A DNA stretch of 64,000 bases from Triglochin maritima (taxonomy: Eukaryota; Streptophyta; Magnoliopsida; Alismatales; Juncaginaceae). Below are positions 36,474-47,977 of the stretch, one piece after another. Location of the stretch: contig OY821775.1 in assembly GCA_963682175.1 (NCBI GenBank), forward strand, positions 3,658,001 through 3,722,000. The letters are read 5' to 3'. Each line of letters opens with the position of its first letter. Within the stretch, counting starts at the first letter, position 1. The position numbers were made by a program, and so were the translations under genes. The notes beneath the pieces were generated by a model. That model made no database searches, had not been told where the DNA came from, and was given only the letters and a program-made list of their open reading frames with translations.

Positions 36474-36926
36474 CTACACGTACCCATTCTCTTCTGCCCA
36501 GGCGAGAAGTTTATCGATTACTTTTTGATCCTTCTCCGTCGGGTTGTCCTTCCTCATCAGAGAGTGGAGTATGTCCAACTTATTTTTTATTAAATGCCTC
36601 TGGAAATTCCTTTCCGCTAACTCCTCTTGCTTGGAGAAACCATCTTCTCTGACTTGGGCGGTGTATCGAATATGTTCTGCAAGTTCTCTAACATCGGTGT
36701 CTCTTTTGGGGTGTAATGCACTCTTAGCCTTTTTCTTAGCCTTCTTCACACCTTCTGGGCGTGTAGACGACTCCGGCATCAGCTCTTCTGCATCCGAGGG
36801 TGATTGCGTCCTCGAGCCGTCCGTGCTCCTTCTTTTCCCAAGGCTTCCTGTCTGGGGACTATTTTCATCGTGCAACTCCGGGGACTCCCAGTCAACACGC
36901 ACGACATTACCGAAAAAATTAGACAC
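36474..36926 (-). pseudogene. Truncated SANT/NAM-associated protein, C-terminal part only
   Basis: Covers the equivalent of the last ~145 residues of the ORF at 37877-38830 and is nearly identical to it (VDWESPELHDENSPQ, GVKKAKKKAKSALHP, KDQKVIDKLLAWAEENGYV). The N-terminal SANT region was removed by the internal deletion. The remaining frame is open, but its apparent start is artefactual, lying in the sequence beyond the deletion joint. Confidence 0.8.
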
Positions 36927-37100
36927 TGTGCAATCACGCGGATTACTTTTCTTACACGCGTATACTGTACATTCACGCGGACTACTTTTCTTTCACGTGT
37001 GTACTGTACATTCACGCAGACTACTTTTCTTTCACGCATATACTTGCAATCACACGGATTACTTTTCACGCACGCGTATATTGTGCATTCACGCGCGTTT
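36925..37100. repeat. 39-bp tandem repeats in element A
   Basis: CACGCGGA-type motifs at 36935, 36974, 37013 and 37051 (39, 39 and 38 bases apart), each followed by CTACTTTTCTTTCACGCG and TATACTGTACATT. The same array is at 39105-39242 in element B. Confidence 0.85.
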
Positions 37101-37876
37101 CGAAATTCAAATATTCAAATTTCAAATATTCAAATTTCAAATATTCAAAATTTTGTGGTTTAATAGTGATTAATATTGTTAATTAATTAATAGTAATAAT
37201 AAGTATATCGTGAATTAGAATTATAATGTAATTAGAATTAGATTTATATAAAATGTATTTTGTTAAATGTTGTGTGAGAATTAAATTTGTTTAATTAAGA
37301 AATGATGTGGATGAAAGAGAGTGTAGGGTGGGTGGGGGTAGCCTGGGCATGGATAAAAGGATTTTTTTGGTGGGTTGGGTGAGCTGACGTGGCAGAGAGA
37401 AGCTGACGTGACAGAGAGAGAGTGCAGGGCGCCCGGGGGTAGCCCGGGCGTTGTTAGGGCACCCTTAACGGGGGTGCCCCGCCCGGGCACACCCCCGTTA
37501 GCGGGCGGGGCGCTTGCCCGGGCAGTGGGCGTCCCGGGCAGACGCCCGGGCGCCCATGGGAGGGGGACACGTGTCCCCCTCCCATTGGTTATTTTTTTTT
37601 GATTTTTTTTAGTTTTGGTTTTGTTATTAATGGATTGGGTATTTGTTATAAATGTGGGGTAATAATTTTTTGTAAGTGATTAAAATTAAGAATTTTCCAG
37701 AACCAACAATTTCAAGTTAAATAGAAAAAAACTTAATACAACAATACCATAACAACAATACATTAATAATAATAAAATACGAAATACAACCAACCACATG
37801 AAACCATACGGACTACTACAACCCGAAATACAAACTAAGGGAAATACAAACCATACGGAATACAGACTACATCAAA

Positions 37877-38830
37877 CTACACGTACCCATTCTCTTCTGC
37901 CCAGGCGAGAAGTTTATCGATTACTTTTTGATCCTTCTCTGTCGGGTTGTCCTTCCTCATCAGAGAGTGAAGCATGTCCAACTTATTTTTTATTAAATGT
38001 CTCTGGAAATTCCTTTCCGCTAACTCCTCTTGCTTGGAGAAAGCATCTTCTCTGACATGGGCGGTGTATCGCATCCGTTGTGCAAGTTCTCTAACATCGG
38101 TGTCTCGTTCGGGGTGTAATGCACTCTTAGCCTTTTTCTTAGCCTTCTTCACACCTTTTGGGCGTGTAGACGACTCCGGCATCGGCTCTTCTGCATCCGA
38201 GGGTGATTGTGTCCTCGAGCCGTCCGTGCTCTTTCTTTTCCCAAGGCTTCCTGACTGGGGACTATTTTCATCGTGCAACTCCGGGGACTCCCAGTCAACA
38301 TGCACGACATTAGCTCCGGAGATCACACTCTCCCATTTTGGGTACCTACGCAACATAACCCAAGCATCAAAATAAAGAAATTTACTAGGCCCATGATTTC
38401 GCTCGTAGATCACGTGCGCTTGTCGGACAACATCGTCGTCATTCTGGCCACTCCTTTTCCGTCGGAATGCCTGATCGAAGCACCCGACCCACTTGTTCAC
38501 AGCAGGTATAATTCTCCTCCACCGTCCTTTTAAGGACTCTGCGTTCCTTTCGGGTAGGTCTGTGCCTTCCACGGAGATGTCGTACACACGTTTCACCCTA
38601 GTCCACAATGAAGTAGACTTCTGGTTTGTCCCTGTCACCGCATCGCAACTGACTTCCATATATGCAGAGACAAGTCTCTCGTCCTCAGCTGTGGTCCACA
38701 ACTTCGGATTGGCTTTGGCAGTTTGGACTTGCTTGCGGTGACGACGTTGTGGAGGTGGGGATGGTGGTGTGGGGGTGTGTCGTGGTGGGGACTCATCGTC
38801 GTCGTTACCCTCATCTTCAGTGTCCGCCAT
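37877..38830 (-). CDS. SANT/Myb-like protein with NAM-associated C-terminal domain (Harbinger ORF1-like)
   Basis: A 317-residue single-exon frame. An acidic, proline-rich N-terminus (residues 1-38) precedes a trihelix/SANT-like region (LWTTAEDERLVSAYMEVSCD to RWRRIIPAVNKW, about residues 43-115), a conserved FDAWVMLRRYPKW segment (about 155), a basic KKAKKKAKSA stretch, and a C-terminal coiled region ending LLAWAEENGYV. In PIF/Harbinger transposons such proteins partner the transposase and bind the ends. An upstream proline/glutamine-rich stretch (38850-39011) reads in another frame, so the original N-terminus may be frameshifted. Transposon gene rather than a host gene. Confidence 0.8.
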   Translation of the reverse strand: MADTEDEGNDDDESPPRHTPTPPSPPPQRRHRKQVQTAKANPKLWTTAEDERLVSAYMEVSCDAVTGTNQKSTSLWTRVKRVYDISVEGTDLPERNAESLKGRWRRIIPAVNKWVGCFDQAFRRKRSGQNDDDVVRQAHVIYERNHGPSKFLYFDAWVMLRRYPKWESVISGANVVHVDWESPELHDENSPQSGSLGKRKSTDGSRTQSPSDAEEPMPESSTRPKGVKKAKKKAKSALHPERDTDVRELAQRMRYTAHVREDAFSKQEELAERNFQRHLIKNKLDMLHSLMRKDNPTEKDQKVIDKLLAWAEENGYV

Positions 38831-39104
38831 ACTCTGGCGGCTGGGAATGGTGAGTTTTGGTCAGGTGGTGGGAATGGTGGTGCGTACTGGGAGAAGTCGG
38901 GTTGTTGGAATGGTTGTTGGTAAAATGGACGTGAGGGATATGGTTGTGGATAGCGTGGATGCGGATTTGATTGTGGAGGAGGGGGGAACGATTGTACTCC
39001 GGAGAAGACATTGTGGGAGAAATATGAGATGTAAGTTGAGTTTTGTGGAAAAGATATGGGGTGTAAGTTGATTTTTGTGTAGGGTATATATAGAGAAAAA
39101 ATTA

Positions 39105-39242
39105 GACACTGTGCAATCACGCGGATTACTTTTCTTTCACGCGTATACTGTACATTCACGCGGACTATTTTGTTTCACGCGTATACTGTAGATTCACGCG
39201 GACTACTTTTGATTCACGCGTATACTGTGCAGTCACGCATGT
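39105..39242. repeat. 39-bp tandem repeats in element B
   Basis: Same unit as at 36925-37100: CACGCGG then ACTACTTTT and TTTCACGCGTATACTGTA, about three and a half units, upstream of the ORF. Confidence 0.85.
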
Positions 39243-39601
39243 TTCGAAATTCAAATATTCAAATTTCAAATATTCAAAATTTTGTGTTTAATAGTGATTA
39301 ATATTGTTAATTAATTAATAGTAATAATAAGTATATCGCGAATTAAAATTATAATGTAATTAGAATTAGATTTATATATAATGTATTTTGTTAAATGTTG
39401 TGTGAGAATTAAATTTGTTTAATTAAGAAATGATGTGGATGAAAAAGAGTGTAGGGTGTGTGGGGGTAGCCTGTGCATGGATAAGGGGATTTTTTGGGTG
39501 GGTTGGGTGAGCTGACGTGGCAGAGAGAGAAGCTGACGTGGCAGAGAGAGAGAGTGCAGGGCGCCCGGGGTAGCCTAGGTGCTGTTAAATATGCTCTTAT
39601 T

Positions 39602-41636
39602 TCTACTCTAACCACCAAACAAGAAACAGGAAAGAAAGAGATTGGAGGTGTTATCCAACATGTTTTTTGGAACTGACCTTGGGATCATTAAAGACTTTGG
39701 AAGATTACTCCACTAGCATGCATTTACAAAGATAAAGCATTGAAGAATTTAGAAGAAAAACATAAAATTATTACTCCACTAGCATGCATGCATGCATACA
39801 TGCCTTAAATGGTGGTCAAATGACTCATATACAGCATTGAATATTGTGCACAGTGCAAAGTAGTGGGATTTGCCGAAACATGCTAGAGAATCATTTTTCA
39901 CTACGACAATATGCTAAAATAACAAAAATGTTGTGTTTTGTTTTTTGATAAAAGATACCGCTATGCTATCTTATTAATAAAAACGGGATAGAACGCTAAT
40001 ACAATCTTGTCCAAAAGCTCCCAACTCCGATATTAGGAACCCAGAACCAATAAGAAAACCCCAGGCCGAGTGGAGAAGTAATCCATAATAAAGTTTAACA
40101 AAACTGTAGTAAGTAAATGTTACACTAATAACTAGATATAGATGAAGTAATCCTTCTTGTGCAAAACATCTAAGCAGGTCTCTCCCCATTCAGCCAGCAT
40201 CTTCCTCATCATTAGATCATGTGAAGGGTGGCATATTCAAATTTGCAATAACTAAGGATTTGATGAGGCGGAGTCGCCTTCATATTGATATCATATAACC
40301 AAAAATCAACTAAGAAGAAAGTGTTAATAATTATTTCGTTAAGTTTGACGACGACCTTTGGAAATGACGCCAGTTGTGTTCTTTCCAAATACATCAAACA
40401 AAAGCAATACCTACCACATTCAGTTAGCCATTCAGAAATTAAAATTTATTAGATGTGTCAAAACGTTCTTGTTTCCATCTTGGTGGGGGAAAAATGTGTA
40501 ATCACAAGTTAAAAAAGAGAGTAAAGAATCTACAATATCCACACCACAATAATTACACATGAAGTCACACAGATTCCTCTATTGATTATATATACCTTGT
40601 GACATCAGCAATGGAATTTAAGCTTTATAACAAAGAGACAAAATGGTCTTCATATTAACTAAATTTATCATTAACATTGGTGATATGTACTGATTGTTTA
40701 TAAAAATGGTAGAAGACGTCGAAAATGCAAATTCAGGCTTCTAAATCAGACTCGTTGCTAAAAACATTGCAGTCTGAGTAAAAAACGGAGCAACTTAATA
40801 CAGAGTAGAAATAGTTGATAAGGTTATTATTGTTGGTCATCTATCGATTCTAGACATGTTTTTTATGGTATATTCTATTGGATGGAAGTTAAGTTTGTGT
40901 ATACTGTTAACTGTTCGGTCAGATATGTGACAAATTCACGGGACTTGGCTAATAACCGATGATGGAACACCTTAGTGCGATGCTAATGAAAATTTATCTT
41001 GAAAAAGAGAACACCCCAAAACCGAGCGACCCCTTTAAATTAAATGATATATAGATAGATGTGCCAAAATGTCATCTTAGCTTAGCTCTATCCGTCTAAC
41101 ACTGACTTTGGAGTGGAGTAGAACATTTTTCAGGAAAAAATAAAAATAAATCAAATATGATTTATTCTTAGAATTGTTAAACACGCGAAGGAAATAACAT
41201 GTTACATACATGAGTTTTGAGTTTTGATCACATATGATATGAGGTAACGATATTTATAAAACATGTATATAAAGTACGAATTAGTCCCTAGAAACAAAAT
41301 AGACAAAAAAAATCCAACATGTTCCGAACATGCTAGCCACTAGGCCACTTTCATAGATTCACGTTCATTTTCCTTAGATTTGGGGTCCCCTTAGATTTCG
41401 AATGTTTTTGAATTCAGGAGATCTCTTCTGTGTCCTCGTGAATGGTGACCCAAAACCAAAGGCTTCCTTGAAGTCTTTTTTGGTGTAGATAAGTCCAATA
41501 AGTTTTCCATAGGATATCGTAAAAGAATACCAGCAGGATATTGGTGGTGGAGCCCACAATGGAGATGAATATTGAATTATTATTATTATATTAATTGTCC
41601 AAATGATAATTTATAGTCAATATATTATATTGGGCT
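39602..41636. other. AT-rich intergenic
   Basis: No supportable gene. A stretch at about 39950-40400 has minus-strand transcript-like features but no recognisable family. Confidence 0.45.
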
Positions 41637-41849
41637 GACTTAATTTAAGTGAACTACCGAACGTCGCCCCAAAACTACTTAAATCGCCCCTTGAAGTTAC
41701 CAAATTGTCATTAACAATATATTTAATACTCATATCGTCCCATGTCTATAAATTAGGCATACGGTCTTGTATATTCATAATTTATCAGTAAAAACACAAC
41801 GAAAATGTCTGGCGAGGGTGATGCATCCGGTGAGGTAAGCTTGGCGCGG

Positions 41850-42115
41850 GGCAAATTTTGGGCCGAGCGTCTGCATTAGACGCCTCCCACAAGGTGAGGG
41901 CGTCTGCGTAGGACGTCCTCCCCTTGGCCTAGGCGTCTAACGCAGACGCCTACGCAATGGGAGAGACGTCTTATGTAGACGCCCTCCCCTTGGGTAAGGC
42001 ATCTGTAGTAGACGCCCTTCCCTTCGATCAGGCGTCCTACGCAGACGCCTCACCCTTGGGGAGGGCGTTTAACTCAGACGCCCCCCATAGGGTAGGCGTT
42101 TAATCCAGACACTCG
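41850..42115. repeat. GACGCC minisatellite in the MULE leader/intron
   Basis: Degenerate ~40-bp units with GGCGTCTAACGCAGACGCC-like cores and CTCCCCTTGGG linkers, about six or seven units. Many units are self-complementary (GCGTCTNNNNNAGACGC). Confidence 0.8.
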
Positions 42116-44561
42116 ATTTTTTTTTGATTTTTTTAATTTCGATTTTATTTTTGTATGTTCCGTTGGAAGATTTCGGTGGTGATGGAGTGGATTACAGTGA
42201 GTTATTTCAAACTACACAAATCTTTGCAACAATGGATGAAGCAAGTAAATGGGTCAAACAAGTAGCTATCGGAGCTGGGTTTTTTTTGGTCGTGTCGTCG
42301 TACAAAACAAGATCTGATAGTCGGATGGATTGTTATTTGAGATGCGACCGGCGAAATCAAATGGAGTCTCGGGATATGGATACTGCACTTCGAAGAAACA
42401 CCAAAAGAAAGGGTTGCGGTTGCCGTTTCTTAATAAAAGTGGTGGAGCGACGAGATCGTGATGGATGGGTTGTGGTTTTTAATAGTGCTCACGGACATCA
42501 CAACCACAGACTGACAATTTATCCAGAGGGTCATCGTCAAATTAGTGGTCTAAGTTCTGGGGCGAAGAAGATTGTTCGTGATATGACTGAGGCGCAAACA
42601 AAACCACGGAACATCTTGAAGGCAGTAAAAGAAAAATTCCCGGAGGACAATCCAAATCAAAGGCATATTTATAATTTCAGAGATTACATGACGAGGACAA
42701 AATCTGAAGACCGGAATCCCGTCCAGCAGTTTCTCTATCAAGCAGTGCAGTGTGAGTACTTACATTGGATTATGGCGGATCCAGAAACTGATGTCGTCAC
42801 TCACGCTTTTTTGGCACATCCGACGTCAGTCCAGTTGTTGCGGACATATCCTTTCGTTATCTGCATGGATTCGACTTACAAGACGAACAAGTATAACATG
42901 CCTTTGTTCGAAATGATTGAGGTCACACCAACAAACATGAATTTCCTTATTGGATATGCGATTTTGATGGATGAATCTTACTCCAGTTATCTGTGGGTGA
43001 TGGAGAAGTTGTGAGATATGTTATTGGGGACTGTCAGCCCGACTGTAATAATAACAGACTGGGAGTTAGGCCTTATGCGACCAGTGAGAGAGGTATTTCC
43101 TGACTCTGCTCATTAACTCTGCACATGGCACATCAACAAAGACGTATTGAACTACGCATACCACGTATTCGGCAAAAATAAGCAGATGACAGAGACTTTG
43201 AGGCGTGGAAGATGGAGGAAAATCATGTTTTCTACTTCAGAAGCCGAGTATGATAAAGCTGTGTATGCTCTGAAAGATTTGTATAGATCGTGACCGGCTA
43301 TCACGGAGTATCTGGACACCACGTGGTTGGTGCATAAAGAAAAGTTTGTGCTGAATTGGACGAACAAAGTCCTTCATTTTGGGAACACCACGAATTGTAG
43401 GGTCGAAAGTGCTCATTCGGCTCTAAAAGAGTGGATTTCTATATCGACTGCAGCTCTGGACACTCTTTTTGAGCGCGTCAACGCGGCTATTGAAATGCAG
43501 CTGACGAATATTCGAAACTTTCTTGAAGACTCGAAACGGCGAAATTTGACTAATTTCGGACATGCTCTATATCGTCACATAAATGGTCGAGTTTCGCATC
43601 ACTGCTTGCAATTGCTGAGTCAGGAGGTGAAAAGAATGCAATAGTTAGATGATGAAGTTGAATATCGTTGTGAGTGCGCTTTTCTGACTTCTCATGGGAT
43701 ACCTTGCGCATGTACCATCCGCGGATGTCTTGAATCAGACAACGGAATTTACTTAGAGCAGATTCATTCGTTCTGGAGGACACTTGTCATTGGGGAAGGA
43801 GCCGGGAACGCAGAGTTTGTGTCTCAGGCAGCTCAAGACGCCGAACATTTTCGCTGCCTGGTTGATGGGATTGCAGGAAGTGACCCCACCGTAATTTGAT
43901 CTGCCTCTCAGGTTTTATTCGAGCAGCTACACCCCGAACATACGAATTTGAGAGAGCCTGCAGAAAAAACAAAGCTACGAGGTTGACCAAGGGGAAAGTC
44001 GACACGACGGGACCCTAGTGCGTTTGAGTATGCAGAGCGAGGTAGTGGTCAATCTTCAGGTAGTGGGAGTAGAGGTCGTGGTCGTTCTTCCGGTAGTGGA
44101 AGCAAAGGTCGTGGTCGATCTTCTGGTTCTTCGTCTGTGAGGGGAGGATCAGGTATACCATCCCTATATTTATTGTTATTATAATTTTGTTATTTATTTC
44201 AGTAAATATGTATCTTTTGTTATTATATGTAACTGTATTTTTTGTTGATATTGTAGTGACTGGGCGGGCTGACATAGACGACTTCCCATATGCGGATAGG
44301 ATTCCAGGAATCATTATGTCATTCCTACACCAGTGGAATGATGTACGTGCAGATGGAAACTGTGGATTTCGATGTGTCGCCAATGTTTTCCACGGTGGTG
44401 AAGACAATTGGCAACTCGGCCGTCGTTCCATTTCAAATGAGATAGCTGCGAACCCATCTTTTTATGAGCACGCATACTACGACGGTGTGGAGCAGGCTCG
44501 TCACCAGATTAATTGGGGCGAGGGACCTTGTGGCGAGAATCACTACATAGAGACGTGGACG

Positions 44562-45203
44562 TAGGGCTGTCAATTTTACACGAAACACGATAACACGACA
44601 CGAAAACGACACGAAGTTAGCGGATATGGATTGAAAATTTGAACACGATTAATAAATGGATTGGATACGGCAACACGATTATTAAATGGGTTGGATATGG
44701 ATTTCTGCTGAAAAAACGATTAACACGATTAAGACACGATAAAACACGATAAGTAATTGGGTAATTAGGCACACGATTACGAATACGACACGATTAATAC
44801 ACGACTAATACCGACAAGTCTATAAGTAATATATAAGTTATAAATTATAATAAACAAATTCTAATAACTGAATGCCATATTTATAATTTTACCAATTATA
44901 TATATAATTGGTTTGAAACTTTAAAGTTTGAACTCTGAACTCTGAACGAGTGGATAATTGTGTGTTAAACGTGTGTTAAATGGTGTAAATGGTAGCGGTG
45001 TTAAACGTGTACACGAAGTAACCCGTTTAATAATCGGGTATAAACGGGTTGGATATGGCAACACGATTATAAATGGGTTGGATACGGCAGAAATTTAGCA
45101 ACACGATTATTAAATGAGTCGGATACGGCGCAACACCTAGAGCTTATATATAGGAGTTGACACGACACGATTAGCACACGACACGACACGATTGACAGCC
45201 CTA
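44562..45203. mobile_element. hAT-like MITE, 642 bp, with perfect 8-bp target duplication
   Basis: Inverted ends TAGGGCTGTCAAT and ATTGACAGCCCTA, flanked on both sides by CGTGGACG (44554-44561 and 45204-45211). The interior is made of ACACGATTA, GACACGA and GGGTTGGATA strings. It lies inside the OTU domain of the MULE gene, between the Cys and His blocks, so it is younger than the MULE insertion. Confidence 0.93.
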
Positions 45204-46045
45204 CGTGGACGGACTTGTTTCCCATTGCAAATTTTTACAAGTGTGCAGTTATGTTCTTCTCTCTCGGAAATGATGGTTCATTGTACCCATGTCTTACAGT
45301 TCTACCTTGGGAGAGTCCGTCTACCGTGACGGGACCGTGCAGAGAGTTGATTATTGCTCATTTAGGGAGTTACGCTCATTACATTCGTTTGGAATTGAAT
45401 GAGGGATTCCCCGTACCTCCTATAGCGACTCTGTGGTTTCAAATACGAGATGAGAGTGTTATTGGATGGGAGCTGGAGTATCAAAATAGGATAGCATATT
45501 GGCAACAATTATGTAATATGTTTTGATATGTTTGTACAATTATGTAATATGTTTTGATATGTTTGTACATTATATAGTGTTGATTTATTATGTAATATGT
45601 TTTGATATGTTTGCTTTATTTGCATTATAGTACGACAGGTTAGCAAACACAAATACAAATAATAAGCGTACAACAGATAATCAAACACAAATACAAATAA
45701 TAAGCGTACGACATGTTAGCAAACACAAAAACAAATACAAATAATAAACATACGACATATAAACAAATATAAATGCAAATACTAAGAGTACGGTACAACA
45801 GATAAATAACGTAAGGTTACCGTATACGGGTACACCGGGGGAACTGCTGGCTGCTTGCCTGGCCTCCGAGACATTCGTAATTTTCTGTAGTAGGTATAGG
45901 AAGAGAAAGTTTTGAGAAAAGAGTGAAATTGTGAGATATATAAGCAAAAATAGGAGGAAGGGCAATTTGGTAATTTCAATGGACGATTTAAGTAATTTTG
46001 GGACGATGTTTAGCAATTAGTAATTTAAAGAGTGATTTAAGTCAA

Positions 46046-47758
46046 TATGAGATAGCTGGGTTGGATCGAGCAAATTTCCATGTGTAGGCAACTAGGCGTA
46101 ATTTCGTGGTTGCAGTGGCACTCATTGCATCACATACTACCATGTAAAAATGATTTTTCTTGTGTATATTAATAATTCTTGCATTTAGTAAGAAAATACG
46201 TCTTCAATAATTAACAAGTTGGTTCTTTAAAGCTTTGCTCAAAATAGTGTACAACTATATTTTGTAAATAAATTAAAGAGGATAAATGTCATATCTTTAG
46301 TTATTTAAAAGATATTTACAAATAAGATTCTAAAGACCAGGATAATCTCATAAGTAAGAGACAGAAGTTGTATGTAAGACCCGTGGTGGATCCAGGATTC
46401 AAAGATGGTAGGACAACAAAAAAATAACATACAAACCAAAAATATTAATATTTCATAAAAAATAGAAGTAAAATGTCGTAAATAATTCAAAATACAACCC
46501 AAGAGTACTTAAAATTATTAAAATTATTCTCAACTAGTTTTCATATTTTGGAACCGATTTATAATAACATTAATTCCCAAAAACAAATATTTTCTCTAGA
46601 TAAGTAATCAAACAAGCATTTAATATTTGATCTCTCATGTTATTACGTAACATATTTCACTAGAATCATTCTGAAAAATATTCTTTCAACACTTGTCGTT
46701 GTCACGAGAAAAAAGTAACACAAATTTCAATAATAATTAGACATTTGAATGAGTTTCAATGTTGTTATTTAATTAAAATAGTTGGAACTTTATTTTTTTC
46801 CAACAGTAGGACACGTGCCCCCACCGGACATACATCTACATCCGCCCTTGTATAAGACAATGGTAAGATGGAAGAGTTGTAAAGAACTATTTTTTTATGA
46901 TTAGAATTTTCATGCACCCATTTCCATTTGGAACAGGTGGATTGAGAATTAGACGTAATACAATATCGGACACATCGATGATTGGTTAATTACGTGATGT
47001 CTTTTAGTTTGTTAGAATTCGTACTTGTTGTCTTTTAGTTTTGCTCTAATTGAGCTGTCCTCTCTCTCTGTGAAGAGTGAAGACAAACACAAACAAAGAC
47101 ACAGGCTTTTTGAACGTCTGCATTTCAAACAAAAATCCAACCACCACCATGCCGGCTCTAAGTCCCACTTCTCTTTGATGTCTTCACATTTTTTGTATGT
47201 ATGCAAATGGAACCACATCTTTTTGTATATATGCAAATGGAACCACAACCAAACCATAAACTAGGATTTTGTCCGGTAACTATATTTATCCATAAATATG
47301 TAAGATAAAAGGGTAAGAAGATTAGGTGTAAAATAGAACCACTTGATTAAAAAACTGCACTGTTTTTCTTTCTTGCATGCATGTGATGTCTCATTTGTTG
47401 TTATTATTAATGTGTCCTCTAACGGGTTCGAAAAAAATCTACTCTAGGTAATAGCGCTTGTTGCAATATAAACATGTTAAATAATAAAGGAAGAAAAACA
47501 TTGGATAATTTCGGGACATGATGACGACGAATATCATTTGTAATTGTAAGTTACACTAGCATAATTTGAATATATCTTTGAGAAAAAGTTGCAAAATATG
47601 GTTATGGTAAGCTTCGATATTCATATACGTCGAACTCACTTGAACACTGCATGAGACCAAACTCAGTTCCGAATTAAAATGCTATTGAACTTAGTGACTA
47701 TAATGAATTCTGTTTAAAAAACTTGATTGATATATTACTAGGTTTGGAATTAATTTTG
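46046..47758. other. Intergenic with one tentative MITE
   Basis: No gene. At 46380-46855 a sequence with ends GTGGTGGATCCAGGATT and CATCTACATCCGCCCTTG looks like a common plant non-autonomous element, the ends matching at about 12 of 18 positions. The rest is AT-rich. Confidence 0.4.
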
Positions 47759-47763
47759 GTATC

Positions 47764-47977
47764 TATTGAATTTGAACAGTAAAAGATTAATTTTATTTAG
47801 GGTTTTGATGTTGTATTTATACAAAGGAATACTAAGAATACCGTTGTTCTTTCCTAATACATTGTTTCCATGATTTCCTTGATTTGGATTGCGAGATTTG
47901 GGAGATTTGGAAGATTTGGGAGAATCGTCGTTTCTGGTATGTCTTTTCCAACGTATCTTTCTTTCCATATTTCAACA
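47764..47977 (-). repeat. 3' LTR of the young Copia element
   Basis: Contains, on the element strand, (T)CCCAAATCT repeats in U3, a TATA-like GTATAAATAC and a polyadenylation signal AATAAAA. The last codon and stop of the polyprotein run into its first bases (TGTTGA). Confidence 0.95.

Larger units (their letters stand above)
36165..37475 (-). mobile_element. PIF/Harbinger-type element A (internal deletion derivative)
   Basis: Shares both ends and most interior with element B at 37476-39601. The left end reads GCCCGGGCGCCCAAGGGAGG, the right part GTAGGGTGGGTGGGGGTAGC through GGGCGCCCGGGGGTAGCCCG. Relative to B it lacks about 780 bases (B coordinates about 38313-39093), joining the end of the accessory ORF directly to the 39-bp repeat region. 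No transposase. Borders between A and B are GC-rich and approximate. Confidence 0.7.
37476..39601 (-). mobile_element. PIF/Harbinger-type element B with accessory ORF
   Basis: Left end in a GC-rich block (CGCCCGGGCGCCCATGGGAG); right end about 39585-39601, where on the minus strand TAAGAGCATATTTAACAG resembles common Harbinger termini next to a TAA target. Carries the SANT-type ORF but no DDE transposase, so it needs a transposase in trans. Confidence 0.65.
41805..45526 (+). pseudogene. FAR1-MULE transposase-SWIM-OTU fusion, decayed
   Basis: Probable start ATG at 41805 (MSGEGDASGE), then an intron over the repeat-rich leader. From about 42165: FAR1-type zinc-binding region (GFFLVVSSYKTR, CGCRFLIKVV, GHHNHRL), then MULE transposase with catalytic Asp blocks VICMDSTYKTNKYNMPLF and VIITDWELGLMRP, then the C-terminal part and a SWIM-like CECAFLTSHGIPCACTI. 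An RG/SG-rich linker (44038-44152) leads, after an intron 44153-44256, into an OTU cysteine protease domain: VRADGNCGFRC (Asp and Cys) and, after an inserted MITE, AHYIRLEL (candidate His). In-frame stops lie at 43012-43014, 43114-43116, 43291-43293, 43642-43644 and 43897-43899. Not functional as it stands. Confidence 0.88.
41637..46045 (+). mobile_element. MULE transposon with ~100-bp terminal inverted repeats
   Basis: The left end (41640-41735) and right end (45950-46045) are inverted copies: left CGCCCCAAAACTACTTAAAT, right (complement) CGTCCCAAAATTACTTAAAT, continuing through TTACCAAATTG. The element encloses a FAR1-type transposase and OTU protease gene. The 9-10 base target duplication could not be fixed because the outer few bases are diverged. 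Confidence 0.85.

Noticed and set aside
36544..37173. 209-codon plus-strand frame across Harbinger element A
   Set aside because: Antisense to the SANT-type ORF and composed of the 39-bp repeats at its end; the same shadow appears in element B.
39974..40189. Possible LINE 3' end or transcript remnant
   Set aside because: No reverse transcriptase motif, poly-A tail with target duplication or known family signature could be identified.
41374..41559. 61-codon minus-strand frame next to the MULE
   Set aside because: No recognisable domain, no splice or promoter context; probably chance.
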